From Gracilibacillus ureilyticus (GTDB lineage Bacteria; Bacillota; Bacilli; Bacillales; Amphibacillaceae), in assembly GCF_900111195.1 (NCBI RefSeq), contig NZ_FOGL01000002.1:186001-250000 (forward strand): a stretch of 64,000 nucleotides of DNA. Reading direction: 5' to 3'. Positions 17,180 to 26,879 of the stretch are shown one piece after another (position 1 is the stretch's first letter; every line of letters begins with the position of its first letter). The notes under the pieces were generated by a model. The model made no database searches, was not told the origin of the DNA, and worked only from the letters and a program-made list of their open reading frames with translations. A program made the position numbers and the translations under genes.

Positions 17180-18085
17180 TTGCAATTCATTGGTGTCCTT
17201 ATACCGATCTTTAGTATATTTGCGGTAGGTTATATTGGTATGAAATTCTTGCGAGTGGATATCAAATCAATATCTACAGTTACATTATATTTAATGTCTC
17301 CTGTATTGGCGTTTCGGACATTTGTTGAAAATGACTTAAATATGGACTATATCTACTTGGGTGGTTTTTTGCTGGCGCTGTGCCTGTTAAGTCTGTTATT
17401 TTGCTACATTGTCGGTTACTTTCGGAAATGGAGTGAATCAGAAAAGAGTGGATTTATTCTTGCTTCGGTTTTTATGAATAATGGAAATTACGGCACACCG
17501 CTCGTTTTGTTAGTTTTTGGAGAAGAAGGTTTTCATTATGCGATTATTCTGATGGTATTGCAAACACTAATTATGTGTACTGTGGGGATATATGTTGCTG
17601 CTAAGGGTGGCGGATCAGAGGAAAAAGTGAAGATTTCACCATTAAAGGATGTTATTAAAGTACCGATAGTTTACGGTGCCTTTCTTGGGGTAATAATAAA
17701 TATTAGCGGAATAAAAATAGACGAACAGATGATGACAGCGATAGATATGGTAGCAGATGCGACAATTCCGATTATCATGATAGTATTAGGGATGCAGCTG
17801 GCGATGATTAAATTAAATGATCTGGAAATTGGCAAGCTTTCGACATCCGTTATCTTTCGGCTGATTCTCGCACCAGTTATTGCCTATTTAATTACATTGC
17901 CATTACCGGTTGATGAGATGGTAAAGGATATACTGATCCTAACGGCAGCAATGCCAACAGCAGCAAACACGACAATGTATGCACTCCAGTTTGGTGCAAG
18001 ACCCAACTTTGTATCAAGTGCCACCCTTGTTACAACCATATTAAGCATTATTACATTGCCAATTCTTTTAATTATTATTGTATAG
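17180..18085 (+). CDS. AEC-family (auxin efflux carrier/malonate-type) permease
   Basis: 301 residues, ten hydrophobic segments, and family features such as ILASVFMNNGNYGTPLVLLVFG in the first half and AMPTAANTTMYALQFG in the second. AEC proteins in bacteria carry small organic acids (malate, malonate) or amino acids. GTG 17171 lies in the ribosome binding site TTAGGTG, so TTG 17180 is the better start. It follows an MFS gene closely. No downstream terminator of clear quality is seen before 18322. Confidence 0.85.
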   Translation: MQFIGVLIPIFSIFAVGYIGMKFLRVDIKSISTVTLYLMSPVLAFRTFVENDLNMDYIYLGGFLLALCLLSLLFCYIVGYFRKWSESEKSGFILASVFMNNGNYGTPLVLLVFGEEGFHYAIILMVLQTLIMCTVGIYVAAKGGGSEEKVKISPLKDVIKVPIVYGAFLGVIINISGIKIDEQMMTAIDMVADATIPIIMIVLGMQLAMIKLNDLEIGKLSTSVIFRLILAPVIAYLITLPLPVDEMVKDILILTAAMPTAANTTMYALQFGARPNFVSSATLVTTILSIITLPILLIIIV

Positions 18086-18321
18086 CTTGGAACATGGGGA
18101 CATATCCTAAAAGAGTGGCTAATCAGGAGATGGCAGGAACTATTCTCTCCTTTTCTCAGGGTACCCCCTGTTTTGGGTTAAGTGTATAATGTATTCAAAG
18201 TCAAAATAGTTTTCAGAATATTTTTAATATAAAGAATTTAATAAAACCCATTGTGTTATGTATAAATATACTATATTATAATGATTATCAAATGTATAAA
18301 TAATAAATGGAGTGAATATTT

Positions 18322-19125
18322 ATGTATAAATTACTACTTAGAATTACAGCGGTTTTATTTTTGGCTATGTTGGTTGCTTGTGGTACAGGTACGGATGAAG
18401 ACAGTGCCCAAAGTGACAAAAACAGTAAAGGCACATTATCTGTAGTCACAGAAGCGGGATTCGCGCCTTTCTCTTACTTGGATAAAGGGGAATTAGCTGG
18501 TTTTGATATTGAATTATTAGATGCCGTGATGAAAGAAGCTGGCTATGATTATGACATTCAGAATGTAGGATGGGAGTCAATGCTTGCATCTGTTCAGAAC
18601 GGAGAAGCAGATCTTGCGATTGCAGGTATTACTATTAATGATGATAGAAGAGAATCGTATGACTTTTCTTCACCATATTTTGAATCAACACATAAGATCG
18701 TTTTCCGTGAAGGTGAGAATATTACAAGTGGAGAAGATATTCAAGACCTTAAAGTTGGTGTACAGGCAGGTACGACTGGTGCAGAAGCTGCAGAAAAAAT
18801 ATTAGGTGCAAACCATCCGAATATTGCAAAATATGATGCCAACACATTAGCATTTATGTCCCTGCAGTCTGGTGATGTAGATGCCGTAGTAACAGATAAT
18901 GTTGTAGCAAATGAATATGTGAAGAATAATCCAGATGCTAAAGTGGAAATGATTGAAGATCCAGACACATTCGACTCTGAGTTTTATGGAATTTTGTTCC
19001 CTAAAGGCAGTGAAGTTACAGAAGATGTTAATACTGCATTACAGACATTAATTGAAAATGGTACCTATGCAGAATTGTACGACAAATGGTTTGGTGCAGA
19101 ACCAAATATCGAAGCATTACAATAA
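18322..19125 (+). CDS. Polar amino-acid ABC transporter, substrate-binding lipoprotein
   Basis: 267 residues: lipoprotein signal with lipobox LVAC, then a type II periplasmic-binding domain of the SBP_bac_3 family. It shows the family signature GFDIELLDAVMKEAGY, IAGITINDDRRESYDFSSPY, and VGVQAGTTGAEAA. ArtP/GlnH/TcyA-type proteins look like this; arginine, glutamine or cystine are possible ligands. Gene order binding protein-permease-ATPase matches B. subtilis artPQR rather than glnQHMP. A stem-loop directly after the gene probably lifts its expression over the two downstream genes. Confidence 0.88.
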   Translation: MYKLLLRITAVLFLAMLVACGTGTDEDSAQSDKNSKGTLSVVTEAGFAPFSYLDKGELAGFDIELLDAVMKEAGYDYDIQNVGWESMLASVQNGEADLAIAGITINDDRRESYDFSSPYFESTHKIVFREGENITSGEDIQDLKVGVQAGTTGAEAAEKILGANHPNIAKYDANTLAFMSLQSGDVDAVVTDNVVANEYVKNNPDAKVEMIEDPDTFDSEFYGILFPKGSEVTEDVNTALQTLIENGTYAELYDKWFGAEPNIEALQ

Positions 19126-19139
19126 AAAAGTTGTATGTG

Positions 19140-19168
19140 AGCGTAGCGGTTTCTCGTTGCGCTTTTCT
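19140..19168 (+). terminator. Intercistronic stem-loop between binding protein and permease
   Basis: AGCGTAGCG (19140-19148) pairs with CGTTGCGCT (19155-19163), a nine-base stem with two G-U pairs, followed by TTTTC. This is a partial terminator or mRNA stabiliser inside the ABC operon. Confidence 0.7.
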
Positions 19169-19237
19169 ATTTGTTATGCGGGGTATAATTTTGGGAATCA
19201 AACAGCAAAGTATAGGATATAGAAAGGAGTTAACGTG

Positions 19238-19894
19238 ATGAATTTTAGGTTTGAAATCATTATGGAATATTTACCTTTTCTCTTAGAAGGTATGTTGCTA
19301 ACACTATTAATGTCCGTAGTTGGTGTATTAGTTGGATGTATATTAGGATTTTTTATCGCACTAGGAAAGATGTCGAAACAAGCAATTATCCGTATTCCTT
19401 TTGTATGGTATATTAATTTCTTGAGAGGAACACCATTACTTGTACAATTATTTTTATTCCATTATGCGGTTCTGCCGACAGTATTGGGTGATACAACAGC
19501 AGTTACATCTGTGATTGTAACACTTTCACTGAATTCATCTGCTTATGTTGCAGAAATTTTCCGTGCAGGGTTACAATCAATTGATAAGGGTCAGGCTGAG
19601 GCTGCGCATTCTTTAGGTATGAGAAAATTTCAGGTGATGCGCTATGTATTATTGCCACAGGCATTTAAACGTTCCATTCCGCCGCTTGGAAATGAATTTA
19701 TTGTTTTATTAAAAGATTCTTCACTTGGTGCAATGATTGCAGCACCTGAACTGTTGTATTGGGGAAGAGCTGCAGCTGGTCAGTATTATGTGTTTTGGGA
19801 ACCATACCTGGCCGTTGCGGTAGGATATTTAATCCTTACGCTTTCCTTAACTTATTTACTTAATTATTTAGAAAGAAGGTTTGATGTCAAATGA
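19238..19894 (+). CDS. Polar amino-acid ABC transporter permease (HisM/GlnP family)
   Basis: 218 residues with about five membrane helices and the EAA loop [20 protein letters not shown] that contacts the ATPase. [15 protein letters not shown] is the typical family segment. GTG 19235 and ATG 19238 are both possible; AAAGGAG is better spaced for the ATG. The 3' end overlaps the ATPase gene by four bases. One permease gene implies a homodimeric channel. Confidence 0.9.
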   Translation: MNFRFEIIMEYLPFLLEGMLLTLLMSVVGVLVGCILGFFIALGKMSKQAIIRIPFVWYINFLRGTPLLVQLFLFHYAVLPTVLGDTTAVTSVIVTLSLNSSAYVAEIFRAGLQSIDKGQAEAAHSLGMRKFQVMRYVLLPQAFKRSIPPLGNEFIVLLKDSSLGAMIAAPELLYWGRAAAGQYYVFWEPYLAVAVGYLILTLSLTYLLNYLERRFDVK

Positions 19895-20613
19895 TTTCTG
19901 TTAAACATTTAAAGAAAACCTTTGGAGAATTAGAAGTTTTAAAAGATATAAATGTTGAAATTAAGCAAAAAGAAGTTGTCGTCGTGATCGGTCCCTCGGG
20001 CTCAGGGAAATCAACGTTTCTTCGCTGTTTAAATTTAATTGAATCAATCACAGAAGGAACAGTTGAGATTGATGGAAAAGTGCTGACAGATAAAAAAGTC
20101 GATATTAACAAATTGCGCGCAGAAGTGGGTATGGTGTTCCAGCAGTTTAATCTGTTTCCGCACAAAACCGTTTTACAAAATATCACACTTCCTATGATTA
20201 CTGTTAGAAAGTGGAATAAAAAAGATGCGGAGAAAAAAGCATTGGAATTGTTGGCTAAAGTAGGGTTAGAAGATAAAGCAGGCGTATATCCTGAGTCTTT
20301 ATCTGGCGGACAAAAGCAAAGAGTTGCTATTGCGCGTGCTCTTGGGATGGAACCAAAAGTGATGCTATTTGATGAACCGACCTCTGCTTTGGATCCGGAA
20401 ATGGTTGGTGAAGTGCTGGAAGTCATGAAGCAGCTGGCACAGGAAGGTATGACAATGGTTGTGGTGACACACGAAATGGGCTTCGCTCGGGAAGTGGGCG
20501 ACCGTGTGATTTTTATGGATCAAGGCTATGTGGTGGAGGAAAATGATCCCCAAAGTCTATTCCGGAATCCACAGCATGAGCGGACACAGGCGTTTTTGAG
20601 TAAGGTGCTCTAA
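19891..20613 (+). CDS. Polar amino-acid ABC transporter ATPase
   Basis: 240-residue ABC ATPase complete with Walker [11 protein letters not shown]-loop in [14 protein letters not shown], signature LSGGQKQR, Walker [15 protein letters not shown] and switch His in [12 protein letters not shown]. The sequence is of the GlnQ/HisP (PAAT) type, energising uptake by the upstream binding protein and permease. Translation is coupled to the permease by an ATGA overlap. Confidence 0.93.
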   Translation: MISVKHLKKTFGELEVLKDINVEIKQKEVVVVIGPSGSGKSTFLRCLNLIESITEGTVEIDGKVLTDKKVDINKLRAEVGMVFQQFNLFPHKTVLQNITLPMITVRKWNKKDAEKKALELLAKVGLEDKAGVYPESLSGGQKQRVAIARALGMEPKVMLFDEPTSALDPEMVGEVLEVMKQLAQEGMTMVVVTHEMGFAREVGDRVIFMDQGYVVEENDPQSLFRNPQHERTQAFLSKVL

Positions 20614-20643
20614 GGGAATTTTATCGGTTTTATGAGAGGATGG

Positions 20644-20676
20644 ATGGGGACTATTGCAACTTGCAAAAGTCCCCAT
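20644..20676. terminator. Convergent stem-loop between ABC operon and nitrate transporter gene
   Basis: ATGGGGACT (20644-20652) pairs with AGTCCCCAT (20668-20676), with a further TTGCAA/TTGCAA pairing in the loop. T runs are poor on both sides. Confidence 0.65.
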
Positions 20677-20685
20677 TAATAATGT

Positions 20686-22206
20686 TTAAAACTTTTTTAT
20701 AATAACCTGCTTTTTAAGATCTGTCCCTGTTGCTAACGTATTTTGCGCTTCCAGCTCATCATCCGTTAAATAATAGTCTTCACCAAATGAATTTTTCGGT
20801 TCTTCTAATAGAAAATAGCAGATAACAAAACTTAAGAAGGCGCCACCTGCCAGGATAAAGAAAAATTGCTGCGGGTTAACGAATGTATATAAAGTTAAAT
20901 AGATAGTTGAGCCAACATTCCCATAGGCTCCTGACATTCCGGCAATTTGACCTGTCACACGCTTTTTGATCATAGGAATTACAGCGAATGTTGCTCCTTC
21001 TGCCCCCTGTATGAACATGGAGGTTAGAATGGTAATGGCCACAGCCAGGACAAGCGGCCAATTGGAATCCATGAAGCCCATTAAGACAAGACCAATCGAA
21101 ATACCAACCATATAAACCAGCATCACTTTTCTCCTGCTGCCCATTCTATCGGAGAGAACTCCACCCAGCGGCCTTGCAACCAGATTTACGAAAGCGAATG
21201 AGGATGCAATTAACCCTGCCTGTGCAGGTGTCAAAGAGAAAGTCAATTGAAAAAACATTGGCAGCATCGAAACGATCGCAAGTTCAGCCCCGAAGTTAGC
21301 AAAATACGTACTATTGAGTGCTGCTACATTCCTGAATTTATACTTATCTTGTTCAGGAACACCTTTTTTCAGGATCGGTACATTTACTTTTAAAATGGCA
21401 TAAATCTGATAAATTAAAATTAGGCCAATGACGCCATATACAATATATAGACTTTCAGCAGAGATAAAACCTAATCCTTCCAGTCTCCATGCACTAACCC
21501 CGACAGCTCCTCCCAGAGGTATTGTCCATAAGATTAGCTGAATCATATCTCCCCAGCTGCTTACTTCAAGTGCTGCCGCTTTTTTAGGTTTAATTAATGT
21601 TTTTCCCTCTGGTGTATCCCGAACGAAGATATAATAGATAATCCCATAAATAAAACAAATGACCCCGGTAAATGCAAGAGCATACCGATATCCATTATCT
21701 CCACCCAGTATGGTTAAAGCGAACCATGGTAACAGCATTGCTGCAGCTGCAGAACCAAAATTGCCCCAGCCTCCATAAATGCCTTCTGCAAAGCCAACAT
21801 TTTTCGGAGGAAACCATTCTGCCACCATTCGAATACCTATAACGAAACTTGCACCAATACTGCCCAATACCAGCCTAGATACCATAAGCTGTGCCCAGTT
21901 GTCCCCAAAAGCGAATACAATCGCCGGGACAGACATGATGATTAGTAAACCTGAGTAAACTGCTCTAGGTCCAAATTTATCGAGCAACTGTCCAATGATG
22001 ATCCGTGCAGGAATGGTTAATACCACATTACAAATTCCTAATGCGGCAATATGCTGCGGTGTTAACCAGTCCATATCTGCCATCATAGTAGTTGCTAATG
22101 GTGCCATACTGAACCAGGCGAAAAAAGCAACGAAAAATGCAAACCATGTAAAATGTAAAACTTTAATACGTTCATTTTTAAATTTAAATAAATCAGCAAT
22201 AGTCAT
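20686..22206 (-). CDS. Nitrate/nitrite transporter, NNP (NarK/NasA) family of MFS
   Basis: 506 residues with twelve membrane helices and a long hydrophilic loop in the middle, plus a C-terminal tail. The two NNP signatures are visible: GGWGNFGSAAA in helix 5 and GAYGNVGSTIY in helix 11. Conserved Arg residues (in GIRMVAEW and VNLVARPLGG) would bind the anion. It should import nitrate or export nitrite. GAGGAGTG is seven bases before ATG 22206. A perfect TnrA box in the promoter argues for an assimilatory role under nitrogen limitation, although no nitrate reductase gene is in the window. Confidence 0.87.
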   Translation of the reverse strand: MTIADLFKFKNERIKVLHFTWFAFFVAFFAWFSMAPLATTMMADMDWLTPQHIAALGICNVVLTIPARIIIGQLLDKFGPRAVYSGLLIIMSVPAIVFAFGDNWAQLMVSRLVLGSIGASFVIGIRMVAEWFPPKNVGFAEGIYGGWGNFGSAAAAMLLPWFALTILGGDNGYRYALAFTGVICFIYGIIYYIFVRDTPEGKTLIKPKKAAALEVSSWGDMIQLILWTIPLGGAVGVSAWRLEGLGFISAESLYIVYGVIGLILIYQIYAILKVNVPILKKGVPEQDKYKFRNVAALNSTYFANFGAELAIVSMLPMFFQLTFSLTPAQAGLIASSFAFVNLVARPLGGVLSDRMGSRRKVMLVYMVGISIGLVLMGFMDSNWPLVLAVAITILTSMFIQGAEGATFAVIPMIKKRVTGQIAGMSGAYGNVGSTIYLTLYTFVNPQQFFFILAGGAFLSFVICYFLLEEPKNSFGEDYYLTDDELEAQNTLATGTDLKKQVIIKKF

Positions 22207-22236
22207 TCGAATACACTCCTCATGTAAATTAAATTA

Positions 22237-22293
22237 GTATTATTTTTACATGTTTCTTAGTTTGCGTCTGACTTGTTGTAAGATTGATTAACA
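22237..22293 (-). promoter_or_regulatory. TnrA box and -10 element of the nitrate transporter gene
   Basis: TGTAAGATTGATTAACA at 22277-22293 matches TGTNA-N7-TNACA perfectly. On the minus strand a -10 TAATAC lies at 22242-22237. The box is centred about 55 bases before the expected start point, close to the usual activating position for TnrA. Confidence 0.8.
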
Positions 22294-22497
22294 GATATTT
22301 TTTAGGAATAGCTCTGTCGCTAAAGAATGCTGTATGGCAGTGTGAGATTTTCTGTCAGGTCAGTTGATTTTCTTTTATCAGGAAAAAGGGCAACCTTTTT
22401 TTGTTTCGAAATTTGCGAAAAAAAGGACTGAATACCTTAAGTTGTTTCCAATTTAAAAAGCGTGGTAAGATAAAAGAAATGACAGGAGGGGTATATA

Positions 22498-23415
22498 ATG
22501 AAGCTGGTAAATTATAAGTTAAAATATGACTTTGCTCCAAATCGAATGGGAATGATGCTATATGATAATGTTGTTGATTTACAACAAGCATCTGAGCAAA
22601 TGCATGAAAATGAGGTAACAAAAGAAAGCGCTTATCCACTGCCGAGTAATCCGGATGAATTTTTTGCACAAGGAGCGGCAAGCTTGCGATGTGCAGAAAA
22701 GGTATTTTCCTATATCCAGAGAAATCAGCCAAAGTTACAATACAAAAGAGAAGAAGTAATACTGGGCCCTCCGGTACCAAATCCTTCTAAGATTATATGT
22801 GTAGGAATTAATTATGCAGATCATGTCGCAGAGATGGGGAGTGAAATTTCGAAGTTCCCTGTACTGTTCTCTAAGTTTAACAATGCATTGATTGGCCCTG
22901 AAGATAACATTCATAAAGTGAGTGCAACGGAAAAACTTGATTACGAAGCAGAGCTGGCAGTAGTGATCGGTAAAAAAGCTTCGAACGTTAAAAAAGAAGA
23001 AGTGTTTGAGTATATTGCCGGATATACGATCGGGAATGATACATCTGCAAGGGATCTCCAGAAAAGAACCGTACAATGGCTGCAGGGGAAATCATTGGAT
23101 CATACCACACCGGTCGGGCCATGGCTTGTGACTAAAGATGAACTAACTGATCCTGCTAATCTGTCAATTCAATCCTTTGTTAATGGAGAAAAGAGACAGT
23201 CATCCAATACAAAACATTTAATCTTTGACATACCATATTTGATTAGCTTCATCACCGAGTTAATTACACTGAATCCAGGGGATATTATTTTAACCGGAAC
23301 ACCAGATGGAGTAGGAATGGCAATGACTCCACCACAGTTTTTGCAGGATGGTGATACGGTAAGAGTGGAGATTGAAGGAATTGGAGCAATGGAAAACAAG
23401 ATTATCGATATGTAA
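22498..23415 (+). CDS. Fumarylacetoacetate hydrolase family protein, YisK-like
   Basis: 305 residues with a family N-terminal domain and a C-terminal FAH domain (about 95-305). Metal-binding acids are expected at LDYEAELAVVIG (two Glu) and TIGNDTSARDLQ (Asp). It ends with LTGTPDGVGMAMTPPQFLQDGD and IEGIGAMENKI. B. subtilis YisK, reported as an oxaloacetate decarboxylase, is the closest named protein by eye. Hydroxyheptadienedioate isomerase and acylpyruvase activities occur in relatives. It stands alone, with AGGAGGGG upstream and a strong terminator downstream. Confidence 0.85.
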   Translation: MKLVNYKLKYDFAPNRMGMMLYDNVVDLQQASEQMHENEVTKESAYPLPSNPDEFFAQGAASLRCAEKVFSYIQRNQPKLQYKREEVILGPPVPNPSKIICVGINYADHVAEMGSEISKFPVLFSKFNNALIGPEDNIHKVSATEKLDYEAELAVVIGKKASNVKKEEVFEYIAGYTIGNDTSARDLQKRTVQWLQGKSLDHTTPVGPWLVTKDELTDPANLSIQSFVNGEKRQSSNTKHLIFDIPYLISFITELITLNPGDIILTGTPDGVGMAMTPPQFLQDGDTVRVEIEGIGAMENKIIDM

Positions 23416-23433
23416 AAAGGCTTATTCAAAAGC

Positions 23434-23482
23434 AAATCCGGACAATCATTTACTCAATGAGTAAAAGGCTGTCCGGATTTTC
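23434..23482 (+). terminator. Terminator after the FAH gene
   Basis: AAATCCGGACA pairs with TGTCCGGATTT; the loop holds a second small hairpin (TTTACTC/GAGTAAA). Followed by TTCTGTTTT. Confidence 0.85.
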
Positions 23483-23701
23483 TGTTTTGAATTAGAGTTC
23501 ACATGAACATTCACAGAATTTTTCTGTAACATGCATCATATAAATATACTTGGATATTTATACAGACAAATTTGTTAATACTCATTTGTATGCATACAGT
23601 GTTGAAGGGTGCGACAATATGCGCTTGATTATAAGTGTTGTTTTATATAGAGTTTTATATCCGTTTTCTGTTTTTATCTGTATCTTTTTTTATAAACAAT
23701 A

Positions 23702-23730
23702 TTGCATGAAAATACAAAATGGAGTATAAT
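23702..23730 (+). promoter_or_regulatory. Promoter of the arg operon with possible ArgR half-site
   Basis: TTGCAT (23702-23707), 17 bases, TATAAT (23725-23730). CATGAAAATACAAAAT at 23705-23720 resembles part of the Bacillus ARG box within the spacer. A 12-base palindrome TGTATGCATACA at 23587-23598 is a second possible site. The promoter is clear; the operator assignments are tentative. Confidence 0.6.
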
Positions 23731-23769
23731 TATAAAATATCATATACGGATTACTTAGGAGGATTTATT

Positions 23770-24807
23770 GTGAAAGTAGCAATTGTAGGAGGCACAGGAT
23801 ACGGGGCTGTTGAATTACTCCGGTTTTTATATAATCATCCACATGTAACAGTGTCAAAAATAATTTCCCATTCTAATAGCGGAACACCTTTTTCAGATGT
23901 CTATCCACATTTAGTCAATGTTATTGATCTGGAAATGGAATCACTTGATATCAGCCAGTTAGCAGAAGAGGTTGATCTTGTATTTTTCGCAACTCCCTCT
24001 AATGTGAGTAAAAATTATATTCCCGGATTAATTGATAGAGGGGTTAAGGTGATTGATTTATCTGGAGATTTCAGACTGCGAAACGGGAAAGAGTACGAAA
24101 AATATTATGGTGAAGAAATGGCGTCTTCGGAATATATCGGAAAAGCTGTGTACGGATTAAGTGAGATTAATAAAAATGAAATAGCAAATGCAACGTTAGT
24201 AGCTAATCCTGGCTGCTATCCAACAGCCACCACATTAGGGCTGATTCCGGTAATAGCTAATAATCTGGTAAATTACCATAGTATAATTATTGATGCGAAA
24301 ACAGGTACAACCGGTGCAGGAAGAAGCCTGTCACAAGGATTCCACTTTTCTGAAATGCAAGAGAATTTCAGAGCATATCAACTAGGTGTGCATAAACATA
24401 TTCCAGAGATTGAACAAGTACTTGCAGGTTCTGCTAAGGAAGCGGTGCAAGTTAGTTTCACACCACATGTTGTTCCAATGACACGGGGTATTATGAGTAC
24501 AATTTATGTGGATTTAAAGGAAAAACAATCAACAAAGCAATTATTAGAATTATATAAAGAGTTTTATAAAGATAAACCATTTGTGAGAATAAGAGAAGAG
24601 GGTATAATTCCACAGACAAAAGAAGTTTATGGAAGTAACTTCTGTGATATTGGATTATATGCAGATGAACGGACAGGCAAATTAATTATTATTTCAGTGA
24701 TTGATAATTTAGTGAAAGGCGCATCAGGCCAGGCAATTCAGAACATGAATATTATGAACGGATGGGACGAAACAACTGGAATAAATCAGTTGCCGATTTA
24801 TCCATAA
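23770..24807 (+). CDS. argC: N-acetyl-gamma-glutamyl-phosphate reductase
   Basis: 345 residues from GTG 23770, placed seven bases after TAGGAGG; an in-frame ATG at 23719 overlaps the promoter -10 and has no binding site. Rossmann motif VAIVGGTGYGAVELLR is at the N-terminus and the catalytic Cys149 lies in NPGCYPTA. The enzyme reduces N-acetylglutamyl phosphate to the semialdehyde with NADPH, the third step of arginine synthesis. First gene of argCJBD. Confidence 0.96.
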   Translation: MKVAIVGGTGYGAVELLRFLYNHPHVTVSKIISHSNSGTPFSDVYPHLVNVIDLEMESLDISQLAEEVDLVFFATPSNVSKNYIPGLIDRGVKVIDLSGDFRLRNGKEYEKYYGEEMASSEYIGKAVYGLSEINKNEIANATLVANPGCYPTATTLGLIPVIANNLVNYHSIIIDAKTGTTGAGRSLSQGFHFSEMQENFRAYQLGVHKHIPEIEQVLAGSAKEAVQVSFTPHVVPMTRGIMSTIYVDLKEKQSTKQLLELYKEFYKDKPFVRIREEGIIPQTKEVYGSNFCDIGLYADERTGKLIIISVIDNLVKGASGQAIQNMNIMNGWDETTGINQLPIYP

Positions 24808-24822
24808 GGAGTGAATGAGTAA

Positions 24823-26052
24823 ATGTTAACAGAAGAACAACAGGGGATTTTCAGAATAATTGAAAATGGAAATATTGCAACAGCGAAAGGATTCAAGGCA
24901 GGAGGATTACATTGTGGTATCCGGAAGCAGAAAATAGATTTTGGCTGGTTTTATTCGGAAGTGCCGGCAAATGCAGCTGGAGTTTATACAACAAACGTTT
25001 TCCAGGCGGCACCGTTAAAAGTAACTCAGGAGAGTATAGGGAAAGAGAATAAACTCCAGGCTGTAGTTGTTAATTCTGGAATAGCTAATGCATGTACAGG
25101 GAAGCAAGGGCTTGAAGATGCTTATGATATGAGAAAGTTATTTGCAGAAGCTGTTGGTGTAGAGGAGCACTTAGCAGCTGTTGCTTCCACTGGACTGATT
25201 GGAGAATTGCTGCCAATGGAACGGATTCATAAAGGTATTAGCCAGATTAATAATACCGAACATCATGGTGCGGATAAGTTTGAAACAGCAATCTTGACAA
25301 CAGATACGCATGAAAAGGGAATTGCAATTGAATTAGAAATTGATGGCGAAAAAGTGGTTATCGGCGGTGCAGCAAAAGGTTCCGGAATGATTCACCCGAA
25401 CATGGCGACAATGCTTGGTTTCGTCACAACAGATGCTGCAATTGAGGGAAGTGAACTGTCGGCAGCTCTAAAATCTATTACAAACAAATCATTTAATATG
25501 ATTACAGTCGATGGGGATACAAGTACAAATGATATGGTACTGGTTCTGGCTAATGGGAAAGCAGGCAACAGCACACTTTCTGAAAAACATAAAGATTGGG
25601 AAAAATTTTACCAAGGATTAAAATTTGTATGTGAGTATTTAGCAAAAGAAATAGCAAGAGATGGTGAAGGTGCGAGTAAATTAGTAGAAGTCTGTGTAGA
25701 GGGTTCATTTTCAGATGAATCAGCTGCGGCGATTGCGAAGTCAATTATCTCTTCTAATCTGGTAAAAACAGCCATTCACGGGGCTGATGCCAACTGGGGA
25801 AGAATCATCACCGCAATCGGTTATAGCGGCCAGTCACTGGACCCGGATAAGGTGAGTATATTCTTAGGTGATATTCTGGTAGTGGAGAATGGTGTACCAC
25901 ATAAATTTGATGAAGATGAAGCGAAACAATACCTGTTACAAGACGAAGTGAAAATTACAGCGAAACTTGGTGATGGTAACGGGAAGGCAACAGCATGGGG
26001 CTGTGATTTGTCTTATGAGTACGTAAGAATTAATGCATCTTACCGAACATAA
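24823..26052 (+). CDS. argJ: Bifunctional ornithine acetyltransferase/N-acetylglutamate synthase
   Basis: 409 residues. ArgJ is made as a proenzyme that cuts itself before a Thr to expose the nucleophile; here that is Thr196 in HPNMATMLGF. KGSGMIHPN and ADANWGRI are other family blocks. It recycles the acetyl group from acetylornithine to glutamate, so arginine synthesis here runs the cyclic pathway. Fifteen bases after argC with its own ribosome binding site. Confidence 0.95.
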   Translation: MLTEEQQGIFRIIENGNIATAKGFKAGGLHCGIRKQKIDFGWFYSEVPANAAGVYTTNVFQAAPLKVTQESIGKENKLQAVVVNSGIANACTGKQGLEDAYDMRKLFAEAVGVEEHLAAVASTGLIGELLPMERIHKGISQINNTEHHGADKFETAILTTDTHEKGIAIELEIDGEKVVIGGAAKGSGMIHPNMATMLGFVTTDAAIEGSELSAALKSITNKSFNMITVDGDTSTNDMVLVLANGKAGNSTLSEKHKDWEKFYQGLKFVCEYLAKEIARDGEGASKLVEVCVEGSFSDESAAAIAKSIISSNLVKTAIHGADANWGRIITAIGYSGQSLDPDKVSIFLGDILVVENGVPHKFDEDEAKQYLLQDEVKITAKLGDGNGKATAWGCDLSYEYVRINASYRT

Positions 26053-26066
26053 GGAGGATATACAAA

Positions 26067-26879
26067 GTGAAAACAAATTATGTTGTGATTAAATGTGGTG
26101 GCAGTGTATTTGAACAGCTGCCTCATTCTTTTTATCAGGATATTGTAAAAATCCAGCAACAGGGCGAATGGCAGCCGATTATCGTTCATGGAGGCGGACC
26201 GCTCATTTCCAAATTGTTAGAACAAACCGGGGTAAAAACAACCTTTGTGAATGGTCTCAGAGTGACAACAAATGAAGTACTCGATGTAGTGGAAATGGCT
26301 CTAAGTGGATCATTGAATAAGGAAATTGTGCGAAATATTACAAAAGCAGATGGGAAAGCTTTTGGTTTAAGTGGTGTTGATGGCAGATTACTGCAAGCGG
26401 AACCTGTTGAAGAAAGTGACACCCTTGGTTTTGTAGGTGAAGTAACAGAAGTTGATACAGTCTTAATCGAAGATCTTGTAACAAGGCAACTGGTCCCTGT
26501 CATCTCACCTATTGGTATAGATGAGAGGGGTCAGCGCTATAATATCAATGCAGACATGGCAGCATCTTCCATTGCGCAAAGCTTAGGAGCGAAGCTGTGC
26601 TTTATTAGTGACATTCCTGGTATTTACGAGGAAAAGAATGGGGAGAAACATATTTTCCATCAGCTGAACGAAAAGCAAATCAATGAATTAATCGAAAAAG
26701 AAGTAATAATCGGCGGTATGATTCCAAAAGTAAAGTCAGCAATAAGTGCATTGCATAAAAATGTTCAGGAAGTATCGATTGTTGATGGAATGGAGCCAAA
26801 TGGATTGCTGCAATTTATGCAGGGAAAAGAAATTGGAACAAGAATTTCGTTAGATAAGGAGGCGACTTTTTATGCCTGA
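26067..26879 (+). CDS. argB: Acetylglutamate kinase
   Basis: 270 residues of the amino acid kinase fold: VIKCGGSVF near the N-terminus, IVHGGGPLISKLLEQ for the substrate/phosphate loop, NINADMAASSIAQSLGAK and IGGMIPKVKSA for nucleotide binding. It phosphorylates N-acetylglutamate. GTG start at 26067 follows AAGGAGG. The 3' end overlaps argD by eight bases. It lacks the N-terminal helix of arginine-inhibited hexameric kinases, so it may not be feedback inhibited. Confidence 0.95.
   Translation: MKTNYVVIKCGGSVFEQLPHSFYQDIVKIQQQGEWQPIIVHGGGPLISKLLEQTGVKTTFVNGLRVTTNEVLDVVEMALSGSLNKEIVRNITKADGKAFGLSGVDGRLLQAEPVEESDTLGFVGEVTEVDTVLIEDLVTRQLVPVISPIGIDERGQRYNINADMAASSIAQSLGAKLCFISDIPGIYEEKNGEKHIFHQLNEKQINELIEKEVIIGGMIPKVKSAISALHKNVQEVSIVDGMEPNGLLQFMQGKEIGTRISLDKEATFYA

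Noticed and set aside
18086-18321. Terminator or riboswitch between the AEC carrier and the amino-acid binding protein
   Set aside because: GGAGA/TCTCC pairings near 18126-18155 are short with a long loop, and no conserved aptamer pattern is seen.
22355-22780. 141-codon minus-strand frame
   Set aside because: Overlaps the promoter and 5' end of the FAH gene on the other strand; no family features.
23587-23598. TGTATGCATACA palindrome as an ArgR operator
   Set aside because: It is a perfect palindrome but does not fit the ARG box well and lies over 100 bases before the promoter; kept only as a remark.
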